Made by a program: the position numbers and the translations under genes. Of a DNA stretch of 64,000 bases, positions 35,884 to 45,370 are shown in pieces. This DNA is from Gemmataceae bacterium (GTDB taxonomy: Bacteria > Planctomycetota > Planctomycetia > Gemmatales > Gemmataceae). Numbering within the stretch: the stretch's first letter is position 1; each line of letters begins with the position of its first letter. Location: contig JANWVV010000007.1 in assembly GCA_025055795.1 (NCBI GenBank), forward strand, positions 57,034 through 121,033, written 5' to 3'. The notes beneath the pieces were generated by a model, which made no database searches, was not told the DNA's origin, and was given only the letters and a program-made list of their open reading frames with translations.

Positions 35884-37278
35884 TCAGGGACGCTGGCGTG
35901 AACGGAGGTACTCGACGGCACGGAGCAGAGGGCGATCCTGGAACGGTTGACTTTCATTCCACAGAGGCTTGCCCTCCTTCTGCGGTATCGGAATGGGAAA
36001 GGGAGGGGGATTGGGGCCGACCACATCGGGTCGACCGGGTACAAAGCGAAGTTTTTCCATCTCGTATTCGTAGCGGATTTTTTCCTCGGTAGTGGTAGGC
36101 ACTTCCAGGTCCTTGTCCGGGAGGACACCCCATTCGTCTGGCCGCTCACGGGGAGCGGAAGGCCGGTCGATGTTCTTGCCGCTCGGACGCCAGTAGGTCT
36201 GAGTGGTTAACTTGACAGCCGTCTTGTAATCCGGGGGTAGACGGAACAGGCTCTGCACACTTCCTTTGCCAAAGCTGCGTTCGCCGCAGATGACGGCCCG
36301 CTGGTGATCCTGCAAGGCGGCAGCGACGATTTCACTGGCACTTGCCGAGCGATTATTGATCAGAACAACCAGCGGTTTATCAGCGGCAGGTAGAAACAGG
36401 GTGCCTGCTTTGCGGGCTTTGAAGACTTTTTCGCCGCCGTGCCGGTCCCGCGTGGTGACAATCACACCTTCTTCCAGAAAGAGATCGGCCACTTCGACGG
36501 CCTGGCTGAGCAGGCCGCCCGGATTATCGCGCAGGTCCAGGATCAGCCCCCGAGCGCCGGCTGCTTCGATTTCCTGAACTGCGGCGCGGACCTCGGCACC
36601 GGTCCGCTCATTAAACTGCTGAATCCGGACGAGAGCGATCCGGGCACCCGGATCAACCATCCAATCCCATTTCAGTGGATCTTCCGGACGTCGGGCTACG
36701 CCGGCTACCGAGTGCAGTTCCACCCGTGCTCGGGTCACGGTTACGGTCCATTCCGGTGGTTGACGTCCGGGCCGGCGCAACGTCAACGTTACTGAGGTAC
36801 CCGGTTCCCCCATGATCCGTTTCTGGGTCTGTTCGCTGGTCCACCCTTGGGTCGACTCGCCGTTGACGGCCACGATCAGGTCACCCGTCATCAGGCCGGC
36901 TTCGTAGGCGGGCGTGCCCAACATCGGATACTCTACCCGCGGGAAACCCGTTTTCTCATCACGCACAAAGCGGACACCGATCCCTCCGAAGCTGCCCTCG
37001 CTTTCCGTTTCGAATAATTGCAACTGCCGGGCGTTGAAATACTGCGAGTTGGGATCCAGACTGTGCAGGCCGCCATTGATCATGTTCTCGACGAGTTGCT
37101 GCCATTCCTCGTCGGATAGCTCGCGAACGTAGTGGGCATCAACTTCGGCCAGTACGGCGGCTATCTGGCGGATCAGGTGATAATCCCGCTCCGGAGGTGG
37201 CGCGGTGGCCCCCAACGCCAGCATCAAACCGACCAGTCCGCTTACCACTAGAATCCAGAACAGATTGCGCAATGGCAT
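35884..37278 (-). CDS. S41 carboxy-terminal processing peptidase (CtpA-like)
   Basis: The 464-residue protein has an N-terminal signal or anchor (LFWILVVSGLVGLMLALGA), a helical region, a PDZ domain at about 90-180 (SFGGIGVRFV, PAYEAGLMTGDLIVAVNGE) and an S41 protease core. The catalytic Ser is in NNRSASASEIVAAAL (about 311) and the Lys in SFGKGSVQ (about 336), the usual Ser-Lys dyad. CTP proteases cleave protein C-termini in the periplasm and help envelope maintenance. AAAGGG precedes the ATG. The C-terminal tail is Pro-rich and appears specific to this lineage. Confidence 0.94.
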   Translation of the reverse strand: MPLRNLFWILVVSGLVGLMLALGATAPPPERDYHLIRQIAAVLAEVDAHYVRELSDEEWQQLVENMINGGLHSLDPNSQYFNARQLQLFETESEGSFGGIGVRFVRDEKTGFPRVEYPMLGTPAYEAGLMTGDLIVAVNGESTQGWTSEQTQKRIMGEPGTSVTLTLRRPGRQPPEWTVTVTRARVELHSVAGVARRPEDPLKWDWMVDPGARIALVRIQQFNERTGAEVRAAVQEIEAAGARGLILDLRDNPGGLLSQAVEVADLFLEEGVIVTTRDRHGGEKVFKARKAGTLFLPAADKPLVVLINNRSASASEIVAAALQDHQRAVICGERSFGKGSVQSLFRLPPDYKTAVKLTTQTYWRPSGKNIDRPSAPRERPDEWGVLPDKDLEVPTTTEEKIRYEYEMEKLRFVPGRPDVVGPNPPPFPIPIPQKEGKPLWNESQPFQDRPLLRAVEYLRSRQRP

Positions 37279-37736
37279 GGCGGGCCCTTTCGATGCCTTA
37301 CTGGCTGCTACTGACTAGCCTGTCGGAACGCTCCCTCTTTTGGCCGCTGGAATCACCGCGAAACCATGCACGCCCGTAACGCTAATTGCACCCTTCACCC
37401 AGGGAGGGAGAACAAAGGCATAACAAACACCACTTACCTATGCCAGTCGGTTTGTCACCCTGGCCTGTTATTGTTGCACCTGGGCGATTCTGACACTTCC
37501 TTCCACAAAACCTTTTTTGGTGGAAAGCAGTTTGCTTGTAAAGGGTTGCTCTCACAAAGAAAGATGCATTGATTCTAGTGATTATACCTGACAAGCTCAA
37601 AACGCGGAGAAAATGCAGCCAGAGAGCTGGATGATTGTAAAGTTTTCCTGAACATGCTTTGACCTGATGAAAAGAGACTCTTAGTCTGGCAGTAGCCCCT
37701 GTTGTAGTTTACCCAGATTTCCTGGAGTCGCGGAAC
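37279..37736. other. Intergenic gap upstream of the TIGR03000 gene
   Basis: This 458-bp divergent region is AT-richer than the flanking genes. A TTGACC followed after 17 bp by TAGTCT, starting near 37649, could be a weak promoter for the gene at 37737. No gene was found. Confidence 0.4.
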
Positions 37737-39260
37737 ATGTATGGTCTGGTACTGATGACGGCTTGGGCTACTGCCCCCGAGGTGCCAGCGTTTCATGGCT
37801 ACTTCCGGGACCTGCTGGCACGGTGGAGTATGGCCGGCTGTCAGGGCACGGAAACCCTCAGTCCGCGCTACGGGTGTATGGGGAGTTGTAGCGGCACTTT
37901 CTATGCCGGGGGATGCACTGGTGCCGCCTACAGTTTCGGCTGCTACGGCACTGCCTGGCGTAACGGCTGTGCCGGCTGTCAGGGAGGTGGATTGTTCGAG
38001 CGTATCCGGCGTTTTTTCAGCGGTTCCGGTTCGTGCGCAGGATGTGCCGGATACTATAGTGCCGGTTGCAGTGGTTGGTCGTACCGGACCAGCTGTTCTG
38101 GTGGGACGGTCGGGGCATGTTATGGCTCACCTGTTTATGGCTACGTGCCTACTTTCAGTGGCGGTACCTCTTGTCAGGGGGGATGGGCCCCATGGGCGCC
38201 GGCACCCCTACCGGAAAGTCCCGCTCCGCCTGCTTCGCCACCGGCGGGACCGCCTCCGAGCATTCCATATGCCCCACCGGAAGCGGCTCCACCACCCCCA
38301 GGCTCTGTATACCGCGGTCCGGAAACTTCTGGTCCTCCTCTGACTTACGCCACTGCGGCCAACTCTGCTTTACGGGCTACCGTCGTCGTGCATTTGCCAG
38401 CCGATGCCCGTTTATTTGCCGAGGGACGGCTCTTACGTCAAAGCGGACCGCAACGGACCTTTGTTACCCCGCCGCTCCCCGCTCACAAAGACCACACCTA
38501 CCGCTTCCGCGTGGAATACGAACGTGATGGTGAGACAATCAGCGTTACCCGGACCGTTCAGGTTCGGCCCGGTCAAACCACCCAACTTACCTTCGCCGAT
38601 CTGACTAGCCGAACAACGGTCGAGCCGACCACCTCGGCGGCTGGAAGTTCGGCCCCGGCATCCACCACCGGTTCCCCGAACACGCCCTCGACTCCCACAA
38701 CCGCTGCACCAAAGGACAAAGCAACGCAGAGCAGAACCGCGTCGTCATCCCCCTCAGGCCCGGAAAAAGCGGCGGAAGGAGCCAGTCCGTCGTCGCCTGC
38801 CAAGGAAAACGTTCCTCCAGCGGGTAATGGCCATCGTACGCCCTTGTCAGGGCCAGAGGCACCAGCTCGTTCGGCTTCTGCAGTTATCCCTGGTCATACG
38901 ACTACTGCTCGCTTTGCGCCAACGACTCTGCCCAAGTCTGATTCGCATACATCCCAGTCCGAGGATTCGGCCGTGGCGTTACCATCCGCTGTCCCCCCCT
39001 CCGTCCATCCAACTACAGCCCAGGCAACCCTGATTGTCAAGGTGCCGCCGGGAGCTACTTTGTACGTGAACGAACGCCCGGTCCCCCCCAGTTCTCAAAC
39101 TCTGCGGCAGTTCCGGACGCCGCCGTTACCGACAGGTCAGGAATTTGTCTATCTGTTCCGCGTCGAGTATGTCCGTCAGGGGCAGCGCGAAACCTTGACA
39201 CAACGGGTACCCTTCCGGCCCGGCGAACGCCTGGAACTGGACCTGACACCCCCTCCCTGA
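37737..39260 (+). CDS. Cys/Gly-rich protein with two TIGR03000 domains
   Basis: The 507-residue protein has three parts. Residues of about 30-150 are extremely rich in Cys, Gly, Ser and Tyr (CAGCAGYYSAGCSGWSY and similar). A Pro-rich stretch follows at 155-200. Two TIGR03000 domains lie at about 207-290 and 426-507, each with the pattern V.LPxxAxLxxxxxxxxxxxxxRxFxTPPL and a YxFRVEYxRxG strand, separated by a Ser/Thr/Pro linker of about 130 residues. TIGR03000 is a planctomycete family of unknown, probably structural, cell-surface role. The Cys content suggests disulfide cross-linking. The start has GGAG about 9 nt upstream; no classical signal peptide is seen, so the N-terminus may lie elsewhere. 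Confidence 0.85.
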   Translation: MYGLVLMTAWATAPEVPAFHGYFRDLLARWSMAGCQGTETLSPRYGCMGSCSGTFYAGGCTGAAYSFGCYGTAWRNGCAGCQGGGLFERIRRFFSGSGSCAGCAGYYSAGCSGWSYRTSCSGGTVGACYGSPVYGYVPTFSGGTSCQGGWAPWAPAPLPESPAPPASPPAGPPPSIPYAPPEAAPPPPGSVYRGPETSGPPLTYATAANSALRATVVVHLPADARLFAEGRLLRQSGPQRTFVTPPLPAHKDHTYRFRVEYERDGETISVTRTVQVRPGQTTQLTFADLTSRTTVEPTTSAAGSSAPASTTGSPNTPSTPTTAAPKDKATQSRTASSSPSGPEKAAEGASPSSPAKENVPPAGNGHRTPLSGPEAPARSASAVIPGHTTTARFAPTTLPKSDSHTSQSEDSAVALPSAVPPSVHPTTAQATLIVKVPPGATLYVNERPVPPSSQTLRQFRTPPLPTGQEFVYLFRVEYVRQGQRETLTQRVPFRPGERLELDLTPPP

Positions 39261-39562
39261 ACCGAAACGACCATTTCTTACGACCTTCCCTATCGACCAG
39301 GCCGTCTGACAACAAGACCAGGGCTAACCCCTGAAGCTGATTTGTTTGCTTGTCAGCTTGCTGAATCTCTCTAATCCGTCAATGATAGAATACTTTCTAA
39401 TTTCTTTTGAATTTTGGAGCGGATGCATCGTAATACAGAGTCATCCCGCCCGATTTGGCAAGTCCGGCTGGCCATCTTGCGACCTGAGTTCCAAATCGAT
39501 TGCAAGGGGGACGTTGGATTGTCAGGGTGTATCTGGAATAACCCTTGCAAGGAGAGGCGGTT
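39261..39562. other. Intergenic gap
   Basis: This 302-bp gap separates two plus-strand genes. It includes an AT-rich piece at about 39360-39430 (gatagaatactttctaattt) that may hold the promoter of the isomerase-like gene. No gene or clear hairpin was seen. Confidence 0.4.
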
Positions 39563-40390
39563 ATGAAACTGGGGTTGATCAATTCCGCCTGGGTCCAGGC
39601 CGGCAAAGGCACTGCTTGGGGGATTCGTCAGACCAAGGCCATCGGCTTCGATAGCATTGACATTTTCGCGGACCCGTTGGACATTGATGCCAAGGAACGG
39701 CGGTTGATCCGCAAGGAATGTGCTCAGGCCGGTTTACCCGTCATCAGTGTGGCCTGTGTGGCCGTCGGTCTGATCGATTTCAATCCGAGTGTGCAACGCT
39801 TCCACCTGCAGCGCTGTAAGGCTTACCTGGATTTCTGCTACGAACTGGAAGCCCGCAACTTATTGCTGGTTTTGGGGGAATACATCTGGGAACAGCAAGT
39901 GATTCCACCGGCCGAACAATGGCAGACAGCCGTCCGGCATTTGCGGACCCTGGGGGACTATGCTGCCGATCTGGGATTGCAAATCGCCCTGGAGCTGGAA
40001 CCGTTCCGCTTATCGTTGCTCAATAGTGTATCGGCCATGGTACGCTTTCTGGACGAAGTGAATCATCCAGCGGTCCGGGCTAACATTGACATCAGCCATC
40101 TGCAATTGTCGCGAACCCGTCCGGAGGAACTGCGAGCGTTGAAAGGTAAAGCGATCCACGTGCATATCTCTGATTGCGACGGCAAGGTGCACGGCGATCT
40201 GCCCCCTGGTCGAGGCGTAGTCCCCTTTGAACCCTACCTGCGTGAGATCGCTCAGTTGGGTATTACGGACGGAGCCATCAGCGTCGAACTGGAGTATTCA
40301 CCCCAGCCGGACAAAATCGTGGAATGGGTAGAAGAGGCCTATGTAGCCACCGACCGCCTGATGCGTGCCGTGGGGATTCCTCGTGGCTAA
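39563..40390 (+). CDS. Sugar phosphate isomerase/epimerase-like TIM-barrel protein (second)
   Basis: The ATG at 39563 follows AAGGAGAGG by a good distance and gives 275 residues, the normal length for the xylose-isomerase-like TIM-barrel family. Features seen are GFDSIDIFADPLDID, LLLVLGEYIWEQQ, IALELEPFRLSLLNS with a metal-type Glu, RANIDISHLQLS with Asp/His, IHVHISDCDGKVHGDLPPGRG and AISVELEYSPQP with the final Glu. The metal site therefore looks complete. It shares its superfamily with the gene at 34.4 kb but is not a close copy. Substrate and pathway are unknown. Confidence 0.9.
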   Translation: MKLGLINSAWVQAGKGTAWGIRQTKAIGFDSIDIFADPLDIDAKERRLIRKECAQAGLPVISVACVAVGLIDFNPSVQRFHLQRCKAYLDFCYELEARNLLLVLGEYIWEQQVIPPAEQWQTAVRHLRTLGDYAADLGLQIALELEPFRLSLLNSVSAMVRFLDEVNHPAVRANIDISHLQLSRTRPEELRALKGKAIHVHISDCDGKVHGDLPPGRGVVPFEPYLREIAQLGITDGAISVELEYSPQPDKIVEWVEEAYVATDRLMRAVGIPRG

Positions 40391-40672
40391 ACGGGTCATC
40401 CCTTCCTGGAGTCGACTAACGCATACTTGGCGTAGATTGCAAGACAGTAACACCTGCCGTTGCTTACTGAAGGCTGTTAAAAAGTATCAAAACACCGAAA
40501 TATACGTTGGAAAACAGGATCGGCCTTACCGCCGAGTGAGGAGGAAAGGCGTCGTCCCTCCACCTACTCTGCCCGCCCCTTATCTCAACAACAAGTGAGA
40601 GTAAGGGAAAAGTCCCAAGTTGAAAAACCAGAGCACCAAGCCATTGCAGAGGTGGGGGAGGCAACAATACGG

Positions 40673-41206
40673 TCAGTGGTTGAGGTAAGAGTCGTAAGTG
40701 CAGCGGTTGGCCCCCGTGCCATAGGGATGACCGAAGGGGCTGATAGGGCACTTTTTACAGCCTAAGGGCAAAGGCCCGCAGGGATCGAAAAAGGAGCGAC
40801 AGGAACCGAAGATGAACCCACAGTTGCCGGCAAAGCTACCACAGCCATTAGCACACCCTCGGCCATACTGACCTAGCTGGATGTGGGCCTTGCCCGCTCC
40901 TAAAGCAGTTCCCTGACCCCCGTTGCATGCACTTGGCGGAGGCGTCGTGGGTGGGACAGGATGTTGAATGGCACCCAGCGTGGCCCCTGCGTGGGCAGCC
41001 GGCACAGCTGGCAACGTCGCGGCTGGAGCCATCGGTGCCGTTGACGAGCTGCCTGTCTGATATGTAGGAGACATCTGATTTGCAGGAGCGGGCATCGCCT
41101 GCGGAATGACCAACGGACCATTTACCGGTTGCTGAGCCATTACCGCTGATGCCTGACTTAGAATAACAGCTGCTAGTCCTCCAATCCACCATCGTATCGC
41201 GCGCAT
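40673..41206 (-). CDS. Small secreted Cys-rich protein
   Basis: From the ATG at 41206 (AAGGAAG upstream) the protein has 177 residues with a signal peptide ending near SAVMAQQ. The middle is Pro/Ala/Thr-rich. The C-terminal about 60 residues carry nine Cys in a Gly/Phe-rich setting (GCANGCGSFAGNCGFIFGSC, CGPLPLGCKKCP). It recalls the Cys-rich part of the TIGR03000 gene 1.4 kb away. It is probably exported and disulfide-bonded, perhaps part of the cell wall or matrix. No named family was recognised. Confidence 0.72.
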   Translation of the reverse strand: MRAIRWWIGGLAAVILSQASAVMAQQPVNGPLVIPQAMPAPANQMSPTYQTGSSSTAPMAPAATLPAVPAAHAGATLGAIQHPVPPTTPPPSACNGGQGTALGAGKAHIQLGQYGRGCANGCGSFAGNCGFIFGSCRSFFDPCGPLPLGCKKCPISPFGHPYGTGANRCTYDSYLNH

Positions 41207-41673
41207 GGGAAGCTTCCTTATCTTGGGACAGGAAGGGATGACCGTCGTCCACTGCCGGTCCGTACTCGCATCGGCAAACTTGCTAAGCCATGTCAAGGTC
41301 TTCTTACCTGGTTAGCCGGAACCAGCGGCAACTGGAAACAGATCGTGCCAGGCGGACGATTAACAGCGGTTGCCCCTGGTTTCTCTGGGTTGCAAGTTGT
41401 ATCGAAAAAATTGTTGGCGAGGTGACAGATGGCTCCCCGTTTGGGACAAGCTAAAGATAAGGGCGTGCATTGGCCCATGCTGCTCGACAGTCAAGATAAG
41501 GGTAAACAAGAGGTTGTAGCTCTGCAGAACGAGCAAACAAGGTAACCCCTTCTGGTCGGACAGCGGCCGCTTCATTAGCATGATGGCCGGATTGGCTAAC
41601 TGAAGGACTCACCGAGGCACTGTGAGCATTTACCCAGATCTGTCCAGGTGATGCAACGGGAGCGAGGCGATCC
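41207..41673. other. Divergent intergenic gap
   Basis: This 467-bp region separates the Cys-rich secreted protein (minus) and the dehydrogenase (plus). AAGATAAGGG occurs twice about 40 bp apart (near 41453 and 41493), a possible regulatory repeat. Short open frames lack support. Confidence 0.4.
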
Positions 41674-42585
41674 ATGAGGTTACAGGTAGCACAACCGGGC
41701 CAAACGCGTGTAGGTTGGATCGGCACTGGGGTAATGGGCCGCTGGATGTGTCAACACGTCATGAGCAAAGGATACGCGACGGTGGTTTACAACCGGAGCG
41801 TGGAGAAGGCCCAGCCCTTGGTGGAACTGGGGGCCCGTTTAGTAGCCTCACCCAAGGAGGTAGCCGAACAGAGCGACGTTGTGTTAGCAATTGTGGGTTA
41901 CCCCCGGGACGTGCGGGAGGTGTTTCTGGGACCGCAGGGAGTGCTGGCCGGCAGCCGAGCGGGAATGGTGATCGTGGACATGACGACCAGTGAGCCTAGC
42001 CTGGCGGTGGAAATTTACGAAGCGGCCAAAGCACGCGGGGTAGCAGCCCTCGATGCCCCTGTATCGGGCGGTGACCTTGGGGCCCGGAATGCCACCCTCT
42101 CGATCATGATCGGAGGTGACGCGGAGGCCGTGGCCGCTGTCCGGCCCATTCTGGAGGCCATGGGCAAAACCATTGTCCATCAAGGACCCGCCGGCGCTGG
42201 ACAGCACACCAAAATGGTCAACCAGATCCTCATTTCGTCGACCATGGTCGCTCTGTGCGAGGGCCTGCTTTATGCCCAGCGGGCGGGGCTGAACCTCGAA
42301 ACCGTGTTGCAAAGCGTCAGCGTAGGAGCAGCGGGCAGCCGCTCGCTCGATCTGTACGGGCCCCGCATCCTCAAACGCGATTTCGAACCTGGATTCTACG
42401 TCGAACACTTCATCAAGGACATGGGCATCGCTCTGGCCGAGGCCGAACGCCTTAATCTGTGTCTGCCCGGCTTGGCACTGGCCAAGCAGCTTTACGAAGC
42501 CGTCCGGGCCCACGGCTACGGCCGTAAAGGAACCCAAGCGCTGCTGCTGGCCCTGGAAAAAATCAATAACCTGCAGCGCAACTGA
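41674..42585 (+). CDS. NAD(P)-dependent beta-hydroxyacid dehydrogenase (3-hydroxyisobutyrate dehydrogenase family)
   Basis: The 303-residue protein has the two-domain layout of the 3-hydroxyisobutyrate/tartronate semialdehyde reductase family. The Rossmann motif GWIGTGVMG is at 14-22, the substrate-binding motif DAPVSGGDLGARNATL is near 130, and the catalytic Lys is in GQHTKMVNQ near 180. The C-terminal helical domain includes FYVEHFIKDMGIALAEAE. These enzymes oxidise or reduce short beta-hydroxyacids; the exact substrate (3-hydroxyisobutyrate, tartronate semialdehyde, succinic semialdehyde) cannot be told. A GAGG precedes the ATG. Confidence 0.93.
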   Translation: MRLQVAQPGQTRVGWIGTGVMGRWMCQHVMSKGYATVVYNRSVEKAQPLVELGARLVASPKEVAEQSDVVLAIVGYPRDVREVFLGPQGVLAGSRAGMVIVDMTTSEPSLAVEIYEAAKARGVAALDAPVSGGDLGARNATLSIMIGGDAEAVAAVRPILEAMGKTIVHQGPAGAGQHTKMVNQILISSTMVALCEGLLYAQRAGLNLETVLQSVSVGAAGSRSLDLYGPRILKRDFEPGFYVEHFIKDMGIALAEAERLNLCLPGLALAKQLYEAVRAHGYGRKGTQALLLALEKINNLQRN

Positions 42586-42807
42586 TCCCCTGATGTCCTC
42601 CTCTTTGAGCATGCGTAAGCTCAGCCATCCGCCTACCAGCCCGCACGATTTGGGCCATCGCCCTCGATCACCCCCAACCAACTACTTTTTGACTCACACT
42701 GACTGCCCCTATATCCCGAATAAACCTATCCGCCTTGGCGGTGGGTGAGGTAACCGTTGATTGGCACTTGCTTTAACCGGTTTGCGAGTCAGGCACAAAT
42801 CTGTGCG

Positions 42808-43236
42808 TTAGGCAGCGGAGCGACCAGGACGGGAAGTGGAATGGGCAAAGGACCACTGATGGCCAAAAGGATCCCGGATACGGGCGTAGCGGTCTCCCCA
42901 GGTCGTATCTGCGGGGGGCATCAGGACTTCGGCCCCGGCAGCAGCAGCCCGTGCGACGGCTGCATCGCAATCGTCCACTTCCAGGTGCAACGTCACTGAT
43001 GCCGGTACTCTTCTGACGCTAGAGCCGTTGGGCTGGGGCGTATCCTCCCGCAGGTCACATACATAAAAGACGGCCGAACCAATACGCAGTTCCACCTGGA
43101 CTTGCGCCTGATCCTGGTTCAGGGGCAAGCGGCCCGCCTCCTCGGCTCCCAGACCCTGTTTGTAAAATTCCACCGCAGCCGCCGCCTGCTGCACCATCAG
43201 TAAGGGTACCAGCTTGTGAGGTTGTACCTTTACCAT
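42808..43236 (-). CDS. VOC family (glyoxalase/PhnB-like) protein
   Basis: The 142-residue protein starts at an ATG with a near-perfect AAGGAGGAG. It shows the paired beta-alpha-beta-beta-beta modules of the VOC fold: VPLLMVQQAAAAVEFYKQGLGAEE, then SVTLHLEVDDCDAAVARAAAAGAEVLMPP and a closing WGDRYARIRDPFGHQWSFA, which is typical of PhnB-like members. Some metal ligands (Glu/His) are present, but the activity is unknown. It converges with the dehydrogenase gene. Confidence 0.9.
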   Translation of the reverse strand: MVKVQPHKLVPLLMVQQAAAAVEFYKQGLGAEEAGRLPLNQDQAQVQVELRIGSAVFYVCDLREDTPQPNGSSVRRVPASVTLHLEVDDCDAAVARAAAAGAEVLMPPADTTWGDRYARIRDPFGHQWSFAHSTSRPGRSAA

Positions 43237-43553
43237 CGGTGCTCCTCCTTGTTACGTCTACCTCCCTTTTAGCTTCCCGGTCGGTCCGGCCAGAATGTCA
43301 GTTGCATTCCGCCCTCGGTTTTCCCGGAATAGACCGCTCTTCAACTGTTGCTGTCGCTTTTTGCAACATTTCTGGCATAATGCTCGCATTTTGCGCAACT
43401 CCAATGCGAGGTGTAATCGGCATATTTTGCCTGTTTTGCTGAGGAGTAACAGTTTGGAGGTATCTTTCGGGCCAGTGGTTGTTCAAGAGGGTAGGTAACA
43501 TCCGGAGTGACAGCCGAGTTGAAGCCGGGAGTTCGCGATTTTCGTCGTTATTT
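43237..43553. other. Intergenic gap
   Basis: This 317-bp gap lies between two minus-strand genes and should include the VOC gene promoter. It is moderately AT-rich around 43350-43460. No gene or strong hairpin was identified. Confidence 0.4.
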
Positions 43554-44624
43554 TCACGGTGGACGGGCGGCGGACAGATCGAGCCGTAACTCGAGGTTTT
43601 GTCCCGCCTCGACATGTATCGACCGACGCAGGACCAATGGTGCGGTGAAAAATTGTCGGACCACACGCGTAGTTTCGGGATCGCGTTCCTGGCGGCGGAC
43701 TATCCAGGAGGGTTGCCAGACGATCAACTCCCACTCACCAGCGGGTACCTCAGTCCAGCGGAAGCGGCCCGCCGCATCGGTTACCGCAGCATAGGGGTGG
43801 TTGCACATCAACAGGTAGGCTCGTGTCCAGTACCGGCCGGCATCATCAAACAGTTCGACGATCGGATAAGGGGTGCGCGGGTCGTCGGCACCCAGCGATG
43901 CAGCGAAGGCGTGTGGATGCGACGAATGTGCTGGCCGCGGGACCACAAGACGGTACAGCGGTGAGCAACCGACCGGCACGGTCCAGCGGAAAAAGGCGGC
44001 GCCGCGTCCAGCTACAACGTGATAGGCCTCATCCTCGGCATGGATAGTGATGGAAGTACCGGGGCTGATGATGCCTAGCCGCCTCCGCTGGCCGTTCTGT
44101 TCCACTTGCACCGCCCGGGTGCTCAGATGAAGGCACACCGGCGGGTGCGCCGGTGCAGACACATGGGACGACGCTGCAAGTGGTAAGTTGTCCGACGTAA
44201 TAGACCGTGTTGCCGTTGGAGCAGATGCAGTTGACATCCCCAAGGGTTGTAACCAGACGAACGTTTCGGCCAGGCCGCCGTGGGGGAGCGTCAGCACAAG
44301 CCGGTTGGGGTGCGGTATGGAGTGAAAGTGCAGCTCCCCTGCTACCGTGACCTCCCAAGCCATACAATCGGGCATAGGGGGCAGATTAGCGGACCAGAAC
44401 ACCTGTCCGCTAACGACCGCGGTGCCGGTTGGAGCCGATGAAGCCTTCGACGTTGACTCAACCGCTGCCGGTTGCGCTGGGTGAACAGTAAAAACAGAAG
44501 GTGACGGCTGGGAACAACTCGGGAGGGTACTCCACCCTATTGGTCCTAGGAGTAGGCCTGCTGCCAGGGTGGTCAGGCCGGCTGTCCATCGCCGACGCAC
44601 CCGTTGCCCGGAGGTTATCGCCAT
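43554..44624 (-). CDS. Secreted protein with carboxypeptidase-regulatory-like domain
   Basis: From the ATG at 44624 the protein has about 356 residues with an N-terminal export segment (RRRWTAGLTTLAAGLLLGPIGW). A following Ser-Cys region could be a lipoprotein site, but no clear lipobox was seen. The middle has beta-strands around GQVFWSANLPPMPDC, and the C-terminal region has HPYAAVTDAAGRFRWTEVPAGEWELIVWQPSW, the signature of carboxypeptidase-regulatory-like (Ig-like) domains found in many planctomycete secreted proteins and in methylamine-utilisation-type proteins. Function is unknown. The start codon shares CATG with the divergent cupin gene, and no strong ribosome binding site was seen, so the true start could be a nearby GTG. 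Confidence 0.78.
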   Translation of the reverse strand: MAITSGQRVRRRWTAGLTTLAAGLLLGPIGWSTLPSCSQPSPSVFTVHPAQPAAVESTSKASSAPTGTAVVSGQVFWSANLPPMPDCMAWEVTVAGELHFHSIPHPNRLVLTLPHGGLAETFVWLQPLGMSTASAPTATRSITSDNLPLAASSHVSAPAHPPVCLHLSTRAVQVEQNGQRRRLGIISPGTSITIHAEDEAYHVVAGRGAAFFRWTVPVGCSPLYRLVVPRPAHSSHPHAFAASLGADDPRTPYPIVELFDDAGRYWTRAYLLMCNHPYAAVTDAAGRFRWTEVPAGEWELIVWQPSWIVRRQERDPETTRVVRQFFTAPLVLRRSIHVEAGQNLELRLDLSAARPP

Positions 44625-44625
44625 G
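44622..44625. other. Head-to-head start codons sharing one CATG
   Basis: The palindrome CATG carries the ATG of the cupin gene on the plus strand (44623-44625) and the predicted ATG of the secreted protein on the minus strand (44622-44624). If both starts are right, the two genes have no intergenic DNA and each promoter lies inside the other gene. Confidence 0.5.
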
Positions 44626-45009
44626 ATTGTACCCGGCTGCAGCGTCGCATATGTGGTGCGCCACGAGCGTGAGGCCCCGCAGGTACCCTGCCCCTGTGGT
44701 CTCAGCACCCGCATCCTGACGGCGGCCGACGGTGCCCCTTGTTCGGTGCATGTCACGGTCATCCGCGACGCGTTGCTGCATTACCACCGCCACACCACGG
44801 AGGTCTACTACATCCTGGAGGGATCGGGCAAGATCGAATTGGACGGTGCCTGGCACGCGGTGGAACCGGGGACCGTGGTCTGGATCCCTCCTGGTGTACG
44901 CCATCGTGTCTTCAGTCCGGAAGGACTGCGCACCATTGTGTTCGCTTTACCAGCCTTCGATCCTCAAGACGAATGGCTAGTGAGTTCCGAGAACGAAAAG
45001 CCAGTCTGA
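44623..45009 (+). CDS. Cupin domain protein
   Basis: The ATG at 44623 follows GGAGG by 8 nt and gives 128 residues, a single-domain cupin. Motif 1 reads HYHRHTTEVYYILEGSGKIEL, with two His and a Glu for metal binding, and motif 2 reads PGTVVWIPPGVRHRVFS with the third His. Such small cupins include isomerases, dioxygenases and sugar-binding regulators; the function is not assigned. A metal site looks complete. It starts on the same four bases as the divergent secreted protein. Confidence 0.93.
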   Translation: MIVPGCSVAYVVRHEREAPQVPCPCGLSTRILTAADGAPCSVHVTVIRDALLHYHRHTTEVYYILEGSGKIELDGAWHAVEPGTVVWIPPGVRHRVFSPEGLRTIVFALPAFDPQDEWLVSSENEKPV

Positions 45010-45370
45010 AAACAGCAAGATTGTTTCAGCACGGGCTAGCTACGCTTCCGGCATGGCGTCTGACAGCCGGCCGTGCCCGTGACGCGTCGATGCCATGAAA
45101 CGTTGTTTACTTGTCTGATCTGACTGAAAAATTGCTGAGAATAACTCAGGATTGATCTTGACGAGGATGAAATCATCGTTTAGTTTTCTCAATTAATCGA
45201 AGAAGGGCATCACCCTTACCCATGGACCGGGAAATTGGGGGACTGCGCGGCCCAGGAAGATAGCGAGACTGTTGAAATGTCTCGTTCGGTCACAGGCTAG
45301 TGCGGTCAGGTACTCGCCCCCGGAAACAGGTGTGGCCCTTTCATTCGCGAGCCATTCTGACGTGTCATCC
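45010..45370. other. Intergenic gap upstream of ispE
   Basis: This 361-bp gap includes an AT-rich section at about 45100-45200. A perfect 5-bp inverted repeat (CTGAG/CTCAG with AATAA loop) lies near 45136-45150 but has no following T-run. Part of the region might be 5' coding DNA of ispE if translation begins earlier than proposed. Confidence 0.4.
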
